Assembly: GCF_008831155.1 (NCBI RefSeq) | Contig: NZ_WBKB01000004.1 | Location: forward strand, 124,001 to 188,000 | Direction of reading: 5' to 3' | Source of the DNA: Gulosibacter chungangensis | Lineage (GTDB): Bacteria; Actinomycetota; Actinomycetes; Actinomycetales; Microbacteriaceae | DNA length: 64,000 nucleotides | Shown here: positions 18,021 through 26,113 of the stretch, piece after piece | How positions within the stretch are numbered: the first letter of the stretch is position 1 | Layout of the letters: each line of letters starts with the position of its first letter | Position numbers and translations under genes: made by a program | Notes under the pieces: generated by a model | What the model was told of the DNA's origin: nothing | Database searches by the model: none | The model's input: only the letters and a program-made list of their open reading frames with translations

Positions 18021-18492
18021 GGGGAGCACGATCGACTCTCGCGGAGAGTTTGCTAGGATGTTGAAGTCCCTCGCGCGCCGCGAGGTTGAGGGCAATGGGA
18101 GCGGTTCCTCACAAAACACACTGCCTTCCCACTCACTGCACGCAGTATCGATCCGCGAATCTCAGGAGATTCGATGCGGACCGGTAATTGTCGTGTCGCC
18201 AATACCGGTCCGAAAGGAATGCACACCGGGTCGCTCACGCGGGCAAGCATCACGACTGTGACAGGACAGCCGTTTGCGAAGCGATCCAGGTTAGTCACCT
18301 CATCGTTAGTACTCGCAGAAAGGGTCCCCTTGTCGATAGCGTCGTCACCTCAGCGTCGCATCCGCCACATCCTGTGGTTCCGTAGCCGCCGCCTCATTTT
18401 TAACGTTCACACTTAGCGACGCTTTCAATCTGAACTATTTCGGTCGTCACTCTCGACCGGATTTGGACCAGACTTGAAAGCGAGATAACTAG
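18021..18492 (+). other. intergenic region with several hairpins, no gene seen
   Basis: About 470 bp hold three clear inverted repeats: CCTCGCG/CGCGAGG at 18069-18085 (possible terminator of the aminotransferase gene), GAATCT/AGATTC at 18157-18172, and GGACCGGTA/TACCGGTCC at 18178-18211. A CGGTCG/CGACCG pair lies near 18441-18460. The region may be the structured 5' leader of the symporter gene. No known RNA class was recognised. Confidence 0.45.
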
Positions 18493-20217
18493 GTGGAGCA
18501 CCTTCAAACTCTCTCGGGTCCCGTCGTGGTGACCCTCATACTGCTGTTTTTTGGCGCGAGCCTCTACATGTCCATCCGCATCTCCAAGAAGCAGGAGAAC
18601 GCCGATGGGTATATGACCGGTGGCGGGCGGATCGGATACGGCATATCGGCCGCATCAATGACCGCAACCTGGATCTGGGCCGCATCGATGTACGCTTCGG
18701 CAACCTCCGGCTATACCTACGGGGTCTCCGGGCCCATCCACTACGGTCTGTGGGGTGCGCTGATGATCCTGCTGATCTATCCCTTTGGGCGGCGCATCCG
18801 CAAGGTGGCACCTCGCGCACACACCATTGCTGAGGTGATGTTTGCCCGTCACGGCCGTGCGAGTCAACTCATGCTGGCCGGGTCGAACATCCTCGGGAGC
18901 ATCATTAGCCTCACCTCCAACCTGATTGCCGGCGGTGCGCTCGTGTCGATGCTCTCGCCGTTCACCTTTAGCCAGGGCATCATCGCGATCGCAGCGGGTG
19001 TGCTGCTATACACCCTGTGGTCCGGTTTCCGGGCTTCCGTGCTGACCGACTTCATGCAGGTCATCCTGATGCTCGGTGCCGTAATCATCATCATCCCGGT
19101 CGTCTTCTTCATGGCTGGTGGACCGGACCTGTTCGTGACCGGTAAAGACAACCTCACGCCGCAACAGCAGGACTTCTTCTCTTCGGATGCCTTCTTCAAT
19201 CAGGGTGCGCCCTATATTGCTGCTGTGCTCGCATACGCGATTGGTAACCAGACGATCGCGCAGCGACTGTTCGCGGTACAAGAGAAATACATTAAGAAGA
19301 CCTTCATAACGGCCACGATTGGTTATGGGGCGACGATTATCGGTATTGGGATGCTCGGTGTTATTGCACTGTACGCCGGCGTGGAGCCGATGGGCGGTGA
19401 CGTCAACAACCTGATTCCGCAGATGGCCGCAACCTATCTGCCGCCGATCCTGCTCTGCGCGTTTTTCGTGATGATTATCGGTTCGCTGTCCTCGACGGCG
19501 GATGCGGACCTCACCGCACTCGCGTCGATCATGATGGCGGACATTTACGGGCAGAACATTGCCGGGAAGAAGTACGCGAACCCTCGCGTGATGATCTGGG
19601 TCGGTCGCATCACCATGATCGTGGCGATTGCGACAGGACTATATTTCGCTGGCTCGCAATTGAACATCCTGGACCTGCTGGTATTTGTCGGTGCGCTATG
19701 GGGTGCGTTGGTCTTCCCAGTGATCGCGAGCTTCTATTGGAACCGCGTCACGAACGTGGCTTTCACCACCGCGGTACTTGCGGCGATGGCCTTCTTCCTG
19801 CCGGTTCGCTTCGAGTGGATTCCGCTGGTTGGTCCGTTCGCTGTCGTGACCGACATCCTGGCAACCCTCGGCATCGGGGTCGTGCTTGGGCTCATGCTGT
19901 TCGGATTCATCGGCAAACGCTGGTCGATCATCATCGGCGTTGCCACGACCATCATCGCTGCTCCCTTTGCCATCGGCTTCCTGCACACCTATCCGGTGCT
20001 CTCGGGGTCGCTCATCGCGTACTCAGTGTCGACCATTGTCTGTGTGGCGATCACGTTGGCTTCGAAGAAGGAACCCTTCGACTTTGCTCTCATCGCCAAG
20101 CGCACCGGTGACTTTGATGAGGCGGAGGACACCGACGCAATCAACACCGTTGCCGAGGCCGAAGCAGTTATCGAAGCCAGCGAATCCAGAACGGAAACCT
20201 TCGAAGGGAGGGCATAG
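18493..20217 (+). CDS. sodium:solute symporter, DUR3-like
   Basis: The 574-residue protein belongs to the SSS family, with about 13-15 membrane helices carrying solute uptake coupled to Na+ or H+. The N-terminal segment NADGYMTGGGRIGYGISAASM is followed by WIWAASMYASATSGYTYG. The Na-site helix SLSSTADADLTALASIMMADIY lies near residue 330, and IGNQTIAQRLFAV is also present. The closest subgroup by pattern is DUR3-type urea/polyamine symporters, but the substrate is unproven. The GTG start at 18493 follows gaaagcgag. A 43-residue membrane peptide overlaps its stop. The last 50 residues are an acidic cytoplasmic tail. Confidence 0.85.
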   Translation: MEHLQTLSGPVVVTLILLFFGASLYMSIRISKKQENADGYMTGGGRIGYGISAASMTATWIWAASMYASATSGYTYGVSGPIHYGLWGALMILLIYPFGRRIRKVAPRAHTIAEVMFARHGRASQLMLAGSNILGSIISLTSNLIAGGALVSMLSPFTFSQGIIAIAAGVLLYTLWSGFRASVLTDFMQVILMLGAVIIIIPVVFFMAGGPDLFVTGKDNLTPQQQDFFSSDAFFNQGAPYIAAVLAYAIGNQTIAQRLFAVQEKYIKKTFITATIGYGATIIGIGMLGVIALYAGVEPMGGDVNNLIPQMAATYLPPILLCAFFVMIIGSLSSTADADLTALASIMMADIYGQNIAGKKYANPRVMIWVGRITMIVAIATGLYFAGSQLNILDLLVFVGALWGALVFPVIASFYWNRVTNVAFTTAVLAAMAFFLPVRFEWIPLVGPFAVVTDILATLGIGVVLGLMLFGFIGKRWSIIIGVATTIIAAPFAIGFLHTYPVLSGSLIAYSVSTIVCVAITLASKKEPFDFALIAKRTGDFDEAEDTDAINTVAEAEAVIEASESRTETFEGRA

Positions 20218-20348
20218 TGGAAACCATCCTCATGACGGCATACGTGCTCGTGTGGCCAGTAATTGTGCTCGGCACGCTCGGGGTCATCGTGCGTGCGTTT
20301 GTGACCGACTGGTGGAAAGCCAGGAAGGAAGGCCGCGACATTATTTAG
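20217..20348 (+). CDS. putative transporter small subunit, 43 residues
   Basis: GTG 20217 shares its G with the TAG stop of the symporter gene (TAGTG) and sits behind gaagggaggg. The peptide has one helix (AYVLVWPVIVLGTLGVIVRAF) and a short basic tail with DWWKARKEGRDII. Such 40-50-residue peptides regularly follow DUR3-like symporter genes in actinobacteria and are annotated as transporter small subunits. The translational coupling suggests a one-to-one partner in the membrane. Confidence 0.8.
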   Translation: METILMTAYVLVWPVIVLGTLGVIVRAFVTDWWKARKEGRDII

Positions 20349-20377
20349 CGGCTGCAGGCTCACCTGAAAGCAGAATC

Positions 20378-20419
20378 ACGAAGAGCGTCGTTCTCAACCA
20401 AGAGTCCGGCGCTCTTCGT
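20378..20419 (+). terminator. terminator after the symporter operon
   Basis: Perfect 10-bp inverted repeat ACGAAGAGCG / CGCTCTTCGT with a 22-base loop, followed by a T/G-rich stretch ending in tttt. Confidence 0.75.
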
Positions 20420-20514
20420 CTTGTTGGGGTTTTGTGAACGAGGTTCATTAGGGGAATAATTCAACGGCACGCATGTTGATTTGTAATAGACACCCCCCTA
20501 GCAAATGAGGAATC

Positions 20515-21207
20515 ATGGCCGAACCGGCAATCTCAGGTGACCCGATCACGATTGATATTTGGACGGACGTGGTGTGCCCGTGGTGCTATGTGGGGGAGGC
20601 CCGACTCCAGGAAGCCATCAAGGCTGAAGGGCTCGAAGATCGGGTGCAGATTCAGGCGCACTCCTTCGAACTCGACCCGAGCGCCCCAAAGATGGCTAGC
20701 GCGCAGAGCAATGTCGACCACCTCGTAAAGAAGCTCGGCCGCTCCGAAGCGCAAATCCGCGAGATGGAAGAGCAGATCAAGCAGCTTGCCGCCGAGGTCG
20801 ACATGCCCTACGCGGTGGATCGACCAATGGCAAACACCCGTGCGATTCACCGACTCCTGCAGGCAGCGACCGAGAAGGGTCAAGGTAATGAACTCTTCCG
20901 CACGCTGCAGGGCGGTTACTTCTCGGGGCAGCTCGACGTCTTCGACGAGGATGTGCTCGTTGCCGAGGCCGCCAAAGTCGGGCTTGCGGAAGAAGAAGCG
21001 CGCGCAGCGCTCGCCGAGACGAGCAAATTCGATGAAGCCGTGCAGGTTGATATCGGTCGTGCGCGGCAGCTTGGCGTGACCGGCGTGCCGTACATGCTCT
21101 TCAACCACAAGTACGCCGCACCCGGGGCACTGCCGCTGGATGCGTACCGCAGCGCACTGCGGACGCTCGCGAACATGGATGCTGAAGGAGGTAACGCCGA
21201 TGCCTAA
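20515..21207 (+). CDS. DsbA-family FrnE-like oxidoreductase
   Basis: The 230-residue protein has a thioredoxin fold with the active-site CPWC at residues 21-24 (DVVCPWCYVGEARLQ), a long helical insertion, and the cis-proline region GVTGVPYMLFN near residue 185. It matches the FrnE/2-hydroxychromene-2-carboxylate isomerase-like branch. No signal peptide is present, so it acts in the cytoplasm, probably as a thiol-disulfide or polyketide-isomerase-like enzyme. The last codons overlap the next gene, whose ribosome site (aaggaggt) lies inside this coding sequence. Confidence 0.9.
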   Translation: MAEPAISGDPITIDIWTDVVCPWCYVGEARLQEAIKAEGLEDRVQIQAHSFELDPSAPKMASAQSNVDHLVKKLGRSEAQIREMEEQIKQLAAEVDMPYAVDRPMANTRAIHRLLQAATEKGQGNELFRTLQGGYFSGQLDVFDEDVLVAEAAKVGLAEEEARAALAETSKFDEAVQVDIGRARQLGVTGVPYMLFNHKYAAPGALPLDAYRSALRTLANMDAEGGNADA

Positions 21208-21367
21208 CGCTCAAGAGCGCACACAGCCGGACGCTGCGGTCGACTCGGGCGGTGCGGATACCGAGCCCATCACACTCGTGCAGACAGGGGATACCCTCGG
21301 ATCAATTTTCGGGATGCTCGATCCGGCCACGATTTCGAGCTGTAGTGCCGACGGAACCTGCAACTAG
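21200..21367 (+). CDS. 55-residue protein ending in a Cys-x5-Cys tail, coupled to the FrnE-like gene
   Basis: ATG 21200 overlaps the stop of the oxidoreductase gene by eight bases and has a near-perfect SD, aaggaggt, at 21185-21192, so strong coupled translation is expected. The first 30 residues are polar and Pro/Asp/Gly-rich. The rest reads TLVQTGDTLGSIFGMLDP and ends ISSCSADGTCN. The two Cys near the C-terminus are candidates for a substrate disulfide or thiol relay with the CPWC partner, or for a short secreted or modified peptide. No family is recognised. Confidence 0.7.
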   Translation: MPNAQERTQPDAAVDSGGADTEPITLVQTGDTLGSIFGMLDPATISSCSADGTCN

Positions 21368-21380
21368 CATCCGCAGTGAT

Positions 21381-21426
21381 AAGCCCCGTTTCGGGCGCGT
21401 GAAATAGCGCTTCTGAAACGGGGTTT
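21381..21426 (+). terminator. terminator after the FrnE-like operon
   Basis: Inverted repeat AAGCCCCGTTTC / GAAACGGGGTTT with one mismatch, followed by ta-rich sequence. Confidence 0.8.
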
Positions 21427-21527
21427 ATGCGTTGCCACAGACACTGAGCGCCCCGTGAGGATCTCCTCGATAGGCTGCTTGCCGAGGCGAGCGGTACCGT
21501 AGCCGCAATCGCCCGGAAAGGTGTCCC

Positions 21528-22520
21528 GTGCGCGCAGTAGTGATCGAGGCCAAGGGTGAGCAAGCCCGCATCGTTGAGGGTGATGAGGTGGAGTTGCTCG
21601 CCGCAGTTGCCGAAGACGCCACGGTCGAGCTCGACGTGAGCTATTCGAGCTATAACTACAAGGACGGAATGGCGATCGCCGGCCGTGGCATTCTGCGAAA
21701 CTTCCCGGCAATTCCGGGTATCGACATCGTCGGGGTAGTGACGAAGTCGGGGTCGAGTGACTGGTCAGTAGGTGATGAGGTCGTACTCAACGGTGACGGC
21801 ATCGGGGAGTTGCTGCCCGGTGGATTTGCGACGCGGGCCCGGGTACGGCCGGATGCGCTGGTGCGGCTCCCGATGGGAATCAGCGCGCACCGCGCGGCAG
21901 CCATTGGCACGGCGGGGTTCACCGCGATGATCGCGGCGTTAAAGCTTGAAGACGGGGGAGTGCGCCCCGAAGACGGCGATGTACTCGTGACGGGCGCAGC
22001 TGGCGGGGTCGGCTCGATTGCGATCGCTGTGCTGGCAAGCGCCGGCTTTCGCGTGATTGCCTCCAGCGGCCGAAAGGATGCGCAAGGGGACTACCTGCGC
22101 TGGCTCGGCGCATCCGAAGTAATCGACAGGCGGGAGCTCTCCGAGGAGATCGCGAAGCCGCTCCAATCAGAACGCTGGGCGGGGGCAATCGACTCGGTGG
22201 GAAGCACCACGCTCGTGAATGTGCTCGCACAAACGAAATACGACGGCGTGGTTGCCGCGTGTGGTCTCGCGCAGGGTCCGGACCTACTCGGAACAGTGCT
22301 GCCGTACATCCTTCGCGGGGTGACGCTCACCGGAGCCAATTCGGTGAATGCCCCTCGGGAATTGCGTGAGCGTGCGTGGGCTGCGCTCGCGGAACGACTG
22401 GACCTCGAGAAACTGGATGCGCTTACACAGACCATCGGCTTGGCCGAAACGAATCCGTACGCCTCGCAGATCCTCGCGGGACAGGTGCGTGGACGCACCG
22501 TCGTGGACGTCAACGCCTAA
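21528..22520 (+). CDS. YhdH/YhfP-family quinone oxidoreductase (MDR)
   Basis: The 330-residue cytoplasmic NADPH-dependent reductase belongs to the zinc-free medium-chain dehydrogenase/reductase group that includes acrylyl-CoA reductase AcuI/YhdH. Family marks are SSYNYKDGMAIAGRG near residue 42, GIDIVGVV, GDEVVLNG, the Rossmann loop VTGAAGGVGSIA near residue 152 and the NADPH-binding ASSGRKDA. No structural zinc Cys cluster is present. The GTG start at 21528 is supported by ggaaagg upstream. It is monocistronic and convergent with qorB across a bidirectional hairpin. Confidence 0.88.
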   Translation: MRAVVIEAKGEQARIVEGDEVELLAAVAEDATVELDVSYSSYNYKDGMAIAGRGILRNFPAIPGIDIVGVVTKSGSSDWSVGDEVVLNGDGIGELLPGGFATRARVRPDALVRLPMGISAHRAAAIGTAGFTAMIAALKLEDGGVRPEDGDVLVTGAAGGVGSIAIAVLASAGFRVIASSGRKDAQGDYLRWLGASEVIDRRELSEEIAKPLQSERWAGAIDSVGSTTLVNVLAQTKYDGVVAACGLAQGPDLLGTVLPYILRGVTLTGANSVNAPRELRERAWAALAERLDLEKLDALTQTIGLAETNPYASQILAGQVRGRTVVDVNA

Positions 22521-22556
22521 GTGCCGTTGGAACGCTAGGGCCATTGGGCGTGAAAA

Positions 22557-22595
22557 TGCCCTTGGGCGATGGTCTGCACCACCGCACCAAGGGCA
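22557..22595. terminator. bidirectional terminator
   Basis: 9-bp stem TGCCCTTGG / CCAAGGGCA between the convergent quinone oxidoreductase genes, preceded by aaaa. Confidence 0.7.
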
Positions 22596-22610
22596 CGCTA
22601 GATAAGAGCC

Positions 22611-22670
22611 GGAGCTAGGCGGCCCCGGAGCTAGGCGGCCCCGGAACTAGGCGGCCCCGGAACTAGGCAG
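22611..22670. repeat. 16-bp tandem repeat spanning the qorB stop codon
   Basis: The unit GGA(G/A)CTAGGCGGCCCC occurs three full times from 22611, plus a partial fourth copy that contains the qorB stop codon. On the minus strand each unit carries a TAG, so the repeat multiplies the end of the gene. Confidence 0.8.
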
Positions 22671-23511
22671 AGAGTGCATCCGCGGCCGTGGTCGACGGAC
22701 GACCAATCAGGTCCTGCAGATCGGTGCTCTCGGAGTAGAGGGCACCTTCGGCGATGATCGGGTCCATACCGGCGAACATTGCGGCCATGTCGGCAGGCAT
22801 GCCGAAGCCCTCAAGCGTAGCCGTGTACTCATCAACCGACTGGTCCTCGTAGGTGACTTCCTTGCCGAGTACCTGCCCCGCTGCCTCCGCAATCTCCGGG
22901 TAGGTAAGCGCCGGGGCACCGGCGAGTTCGTATACCTTGCCAGCCTGGTTTTCGCTGGCGATAACGACTGCGGCTGCTTCTGCATAGTCGCGACGGGCCG
23001 CGCCCGATACCTTGGCGTCGCCAGCGGCACCGAAGAACTTGCCGACGGCCTTACCCGAGTCGAGCGCCGACGCAAAGTTCTCCCAGTACCAGCCGTTGCG
23101 CAGCACGGCGTGGTCAATGCCGCTTTCCGTGAGCAGCTTCTCGGTGCCAGCGTGCTCGGGTGCGAGGCCGAGCTTCGAGGAGTCGAGGTTGAGCAGGCTC
23201 GTGTACGCGATGAACTTCACCCCGGCGGCCTTTGCCGCGTTGATGATGTTGGTGTGCTGTACCAGTCGCTGGCCCACTTCGCTGCCCGAGACGAGCACGA
23301 GGCGATCGACGCCTTCGAGTGCTGCGGTCAGTGCTGCCTCGTCTTCATACGATGCAACGCCGAGCGTGATGCCCTTCGCGGCGAGATCCGCAGCCTTCTG
23401 CTCGTTGCGGACGATCGCAACGAGATCGGCGGCGGCGACGCCACGCTCGAGGAGGGAATCGATGACGAGACCGCCAAGGTGGCCGGTAGCTCCGGTAACT
23501 GCAATGCGCAT
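22663..23511 (-). CDS. qorB: NmrA-like NAD(P)H:quinone oxidoreductase
   Basis: The 282-residue atypical short-chain dehydrogenase matches QorB/YtfG. It has the N-terminal Rossmann motif AVTGATGHLGGLV, then LVAIVRNEQKA binding NADPH phosphate, VLVSGSEVGQR, and VLRNGWYWENF. It reduces quinones in the cytoplasm and detoxifies electrophiles. The divergent HxlR-type regulator gene 109 bp upstream is the classic qorB-qorR arrangement. The stop lies in a 16-bp tandem repeat. Confidence 0.9.
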   Translation of the reverse strand: MRIAVTGATGHLGGLVIDSLLERGVAAADLVAIVRNEQKAADLAAKGITLGVASYEDEAALTAALEGVDRLVLVSGSEVGQRLVQHTNIINAAKAAGVKFIAYTSLLNLDSSKLGLAPEHAGTEKLLTESGIDHAVLRNGWYWENFASALDSGKAVGKFFGAAGDAKVSGAARRDYAEAAAVVIASENQAGKVYELAGAPALTYPEIAEAAGQVLGKEVTYEDQSVDEYTATLEGFGMPADMAAMFAGMDPIIAEGALYSESTDLQDLIGRPSTTAADALSA

Positions 23512-23560
23512 TGGGTTCCTCTTTCGGTTGGCTTCAATTGCAAGCGTTGAAAAAGTAAAG

Positions 23561-23579
23561 CACTAACAAATAGTTAGCG
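23561..23579. promoter_or_regulatory. candidate HxlR operator in the qorB-regulator intergenic region
   Basis: Inverted repeat CTAAC-AAATA-GTTAG at 23563-23577 between the divergent genes. A -10-like TACTAT (23595-23600) lies 21 bp before the regulator start. HxlR/QorR proteins bind short AT-containing dyads of this kind, so autoregulation is plausible. Confidence 0.5.
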
Positions 23580-23620
23580 CAAGTCTTTCGTAAGTACTAT
23601 CAGCTCACTATGATGGAAGC

Positions 23621-24025
23621 ATGTCCAGCAAAAGCGAAGAGCCTGCCGTACCACTGAGTGCGGATGTCTTTTCGAGCGCCTGTGATTCCCGGGCGGTCTT
23701 GCAACACCTCACCGGTCGCTGGGGTGCGCTGACCGTTGCGGCGCTCAAATTGGGGGATGGCCCGATGCGCTTTGGGGAGATCCGTCGCCGGGTGCAGGGG
23801 ATCAGCGACCGGATGCTGTCCCAAACCCTGGGGCAGCTCGAGCGCGACGGCATGGTCGAACGCACCGTCCACAGCAATATTCCGCCGAATGTCGACTACG
23901 CATTGACTCCGCTCGGGCTGAAGATTGCCGAGCCAATGCTCGCGCTCATTGGACTCTTGGAAGCAGAACTGCCACAGGTGCTTGCCGCGCAACAGACCTT
24001 CGACGAGGCGTCCCCGACCGAATAG
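23621..24025 (+). CDS. HxlR-family transcriptional regulator (QorR-like)
   Basis: The 134-residue winged-helix protein has the HxlR pattern: CDSRAVLQHLTGRWGALTVAAL, then MRFGEIRRRVQGISDRMLSQTLGQLERDGMVERTVH, where the recognition helix is ISDRMLSQTLGQL, and a wing followed by YALTPLG. Cys21 just before the first helix is the redox-sensing Cys of QorR/HypR-type members that respond to diamide and quinones. It is divergent from qorB and is expected to repress it. The MFS gene downstream is 89 bp away and may be co-regulated. Confidence 0.9.
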   Translation: MSSKSEEPAVPLSADVFSSACDSRAVLQHLTGRWGALTVAALKLGDGPMRFGEIRRRVQGISDRMLSQTLGQLERDGMVERTVHSNIPPNVDYALTPLGLKIAEPMLALIGLLEAELPQVLAAQQTFDEASPTE

Positions 24026-24114
24026 CCGGGCTCCCGATCTCGAAAAACGCCAAGCCCACAACGGTAGAATTTTCCGGCGACTCAACCGCCGCATCCACCG
24101 AACATTGGTGCCCT

Positions 24115-25488
24115 ATGAGCGAGTCAACGATCGACCGCGAGGAAGCTCGGACCGGTGCGGTGCGCGCCACGCGAGGGTTCCGCCTTTTTCTGCACGTGCT
24201 CGTGAACACCGCGCTCGCCAACGTGACGACGAGCTTTCTATGATTCGCGCTTACGTTTTGGATTTATGCGGAGACGCGCAATGTCATAGCCACGGGCGTG
24301 ATCGGCGGCGCGTACATGCTGCTGGTCTCCGTGTTCAGCATGTTCTTTGGGACCCTGGTCGACCGGTTTCGTAAGAAAGCGGTGATGGTTTGGGCAACGT
24401 TCCTCGCTCTTGGCGTGTTCGTGGCAGACTTGCTGTTCTTTTTCGCGATGGGAGAGGAGCGCATCGTTGACCTTGCGAAGCCGTGGTTTTGGATCTTCGC
24501 GATCGTGATGCTTGCCGGCGCAGTGGTCGAACAACTCCGCAATATTGCGCTGTCCACTACTGTGACGCTCCTCGTACCGGACCGTCGGCGCGCAAATGCA
24601 AATGGGCTCGTCGGCACGGTGCAAGGGCTCGGGATGCTTGTCACGAGTGTGTTCAGCGGCCTCGCGGTCGGATTCCTCGGTATGGGCTGGACGCTCGTCA
24701 TCGGTGTGGTCGCACTCAGCATGACGCTCGTCCACCTCACCTCCCTGCGCATCCCGGAACCCGAGATCGTGGCGGCCGAAGGGCAAGTCAAGTGGGTAGA
24801 CATCCGAGGTGGCTGGCTGGCCGTGATCGCCGCGCCGGGACTGTTCGCGCTGGTCCTTTTCACAACGCTGAACAATATTTTCAGCGGCGTGGAGATGGCA
24901 CTGCTCGACCCTTACGGCATTGACATGTTTGGGGTACAAGGGTGGGGGATCGTGTTCGCCATCGCGTCCTCGGGATTTATTATTGGTGGACTCGTGGTGG
25001 CAACGACCGGCCTCGGGAAGAACCCGATTCGAACCATGCTGCTGATCGCGTTCCTTATCGGCGTCATCGGAGCACTCTTCACTATTCGCGAATTGGCTTG
25101 GCTCTTCATCGTCGGTCTGTGGGCGGTAATGGCGCTTTTCCCCGCGGTCGAAGCCGCCGAACAAACGGTCATTCAGCGGCTCGTGCCCTTCGCCTCGCAG
25201 GGGCGAGTCTTCGGGTTTGCCATGACCTTTGAGGCCGCCGCGGCACCGGTTACGGCGTTCCTCATGGCACCGATCGCGCAGGTCTGGGTAATTCCACACT
25301 TGCGCACACCCGACGGTCAAGCGCAGTGGCAGTGGCTGCTGGGCACCGGTGACTCGCGGGGTATCGCACTGCTGCTCGTGATTTCGGGCGTGTGCTGCGC
25401 CTTGCTCGCGCTCATCGCGTTCCTAACGCCGCAATATCGACAACTTTCGCGTCAGTACGTGGCGGCCGAACCGCTCGTTGGCGGTTAA
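24115..25488 (+). pseudogene. MFS transporter with an internal TGA at a Trp position
   Basis: ATG 24115 opens a frame that reads through TTSFL to a TGA at 24241-24243 and then continues in the same frame as FALTFWIYAETRNVIATGVIGG to 25488. The remainder is a full set of MFS helices, including the motif-A loop FGTLVDRFRKKAVMVW. A single G-to-A change from TGG (Trp), the residue expected between the two helical stretches, explains the stop. The rest of the frame is undamaged over 415 codons, so the lesion is recent or a base-call error. An internal start would lose the first helix. Confidence 0.8.
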
Positions 25489-25570
25489 CCGGCCACCGCA
25501 GTAGATGATGGTGGATTGTCGCCGGAGAGTAGTCGCGGTGGTGCCACGGAAAGGTGTAATGTCTCCGTCG

Positions 25571-25600
25571 CGGTTCACGTTGAAGCGGTTCACGTTGAAA
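25571..25600. repeat. 15-bp direct repeat upstream of tatA
   Basis: CGGTTCACGTTGAAG is followed immediately by CGGTTCACGTTGAAA, ending 23 bp before the tatA start codon. It could be a duplicated regulator site or a slippage duplication. Confidence 0.6.
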
Positions 25601-25623
25601 CTGCAGCGAATGAAGGACCTCTC

Positions 25624-25866
25624 ATGTTTCAGAACCTCACCGGATGGCATCTCCTCATCATCCTGGCCATCGTGATGCTCCTTTTCGGCGCGGGAAAACT
25701 CCCCGATCTTGCGCGGAGCGTCGGCCAGTCCATGCGTATCTTCCGCAACGAGATGAGTGCGGATGCAGGAGCACGGGACGCCTCGCAACCAGTGACGGTA
25801 GCGGAGGAAGCCCTCGAGATGAACGCACCATCCGATGTGACCGGAACTACAGCTTCGGCGACCTGA
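25624..25866 (+). CDS. tatA: twin-arginine translocase subunit TatA
   Basis: The 80-residue protein has the TatA layout: a short outside segment, one transmembrane helix (WHLLIILAIVMLLFGAGKLPDLAR, with the FG hinge), an amphipathic helix RSVGQSMRIFRNEM, and an acidic disordered tail. TatA oligomers form the conduit for folded, cofactor-bearing proteins. tatC is not adjacent, which is common in actinobacteria. The ATG at 25624 gives the conserved N-terminus; the frame is open further upstream across a 15-bp repeat. Confidence 0.88.
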   Translation: MFQNLTGWHLLIILAIVMLLFGAGKLPDLARSVGQSMRIFRNEMSADAGARDASQPVTVAEEALEMNAPSDVTGTTASAT

Positions 25867-25920
25867 TGATTTTCGATGTTGCACTTTCAGTGACGTAATC
25901 TCGCAAGATTAGCAATCTGC

Positions 25921-26113
25921 TACAATAGTAGATGTCGTGGCGCCCGGGAGGGCGCCCACATCTGGCCCAGAGCAGTCCAGAACGGACACGGACTCTGGCG
26001 CGACGTGAGGTTGCGGTGTTGAGGCATCGGCGTATTTTTCGCCCATAGATAATGCTTCCGCCTAACCCGTCTAGAGATACGCGACATGGGTCGAAAGGCC
26101 GGGAAAGGAATTT
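25921..26113 (+). promoter_or_regulatory. promoter and long structured leader of tmm
   Basis: A good -10 (TACAAT, 25921-25926) lies about 188 bp before tmm. The predicted leader contains a strong hairpin at 25930-25963 (AGATGT…ACATCT around GGCGCCC/GGGCGCC with loop GGGA). A second, branched hairpin lies at 25967-25998 (CCAGAG/CTCTGG with an inner GTCC/GGAC). An AATCT/AGATT dyad at 25897-25910 sits in the -35 zone. The SD aaaggaa precedes the ATG. The structures suggest cis-regulation, but no known riboswitch class was recognised. Confidence 0.5.

Noticed and set aside
24238-25320. A 360-codon minus-strand frame opposite the broken MFS gene
   Set aside because: His/Arg/Asp-rich shadow; the plus strand encodes obvious transmembrane helices even though it is interrupted.
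25921-26113. A known riboswitch class in the tmm leader
   Set aside because: No guanidine, SAM, glycine, cobalamin or ydaO-type conserved core could be matched by eye; kept only as an unclassified structured leader.
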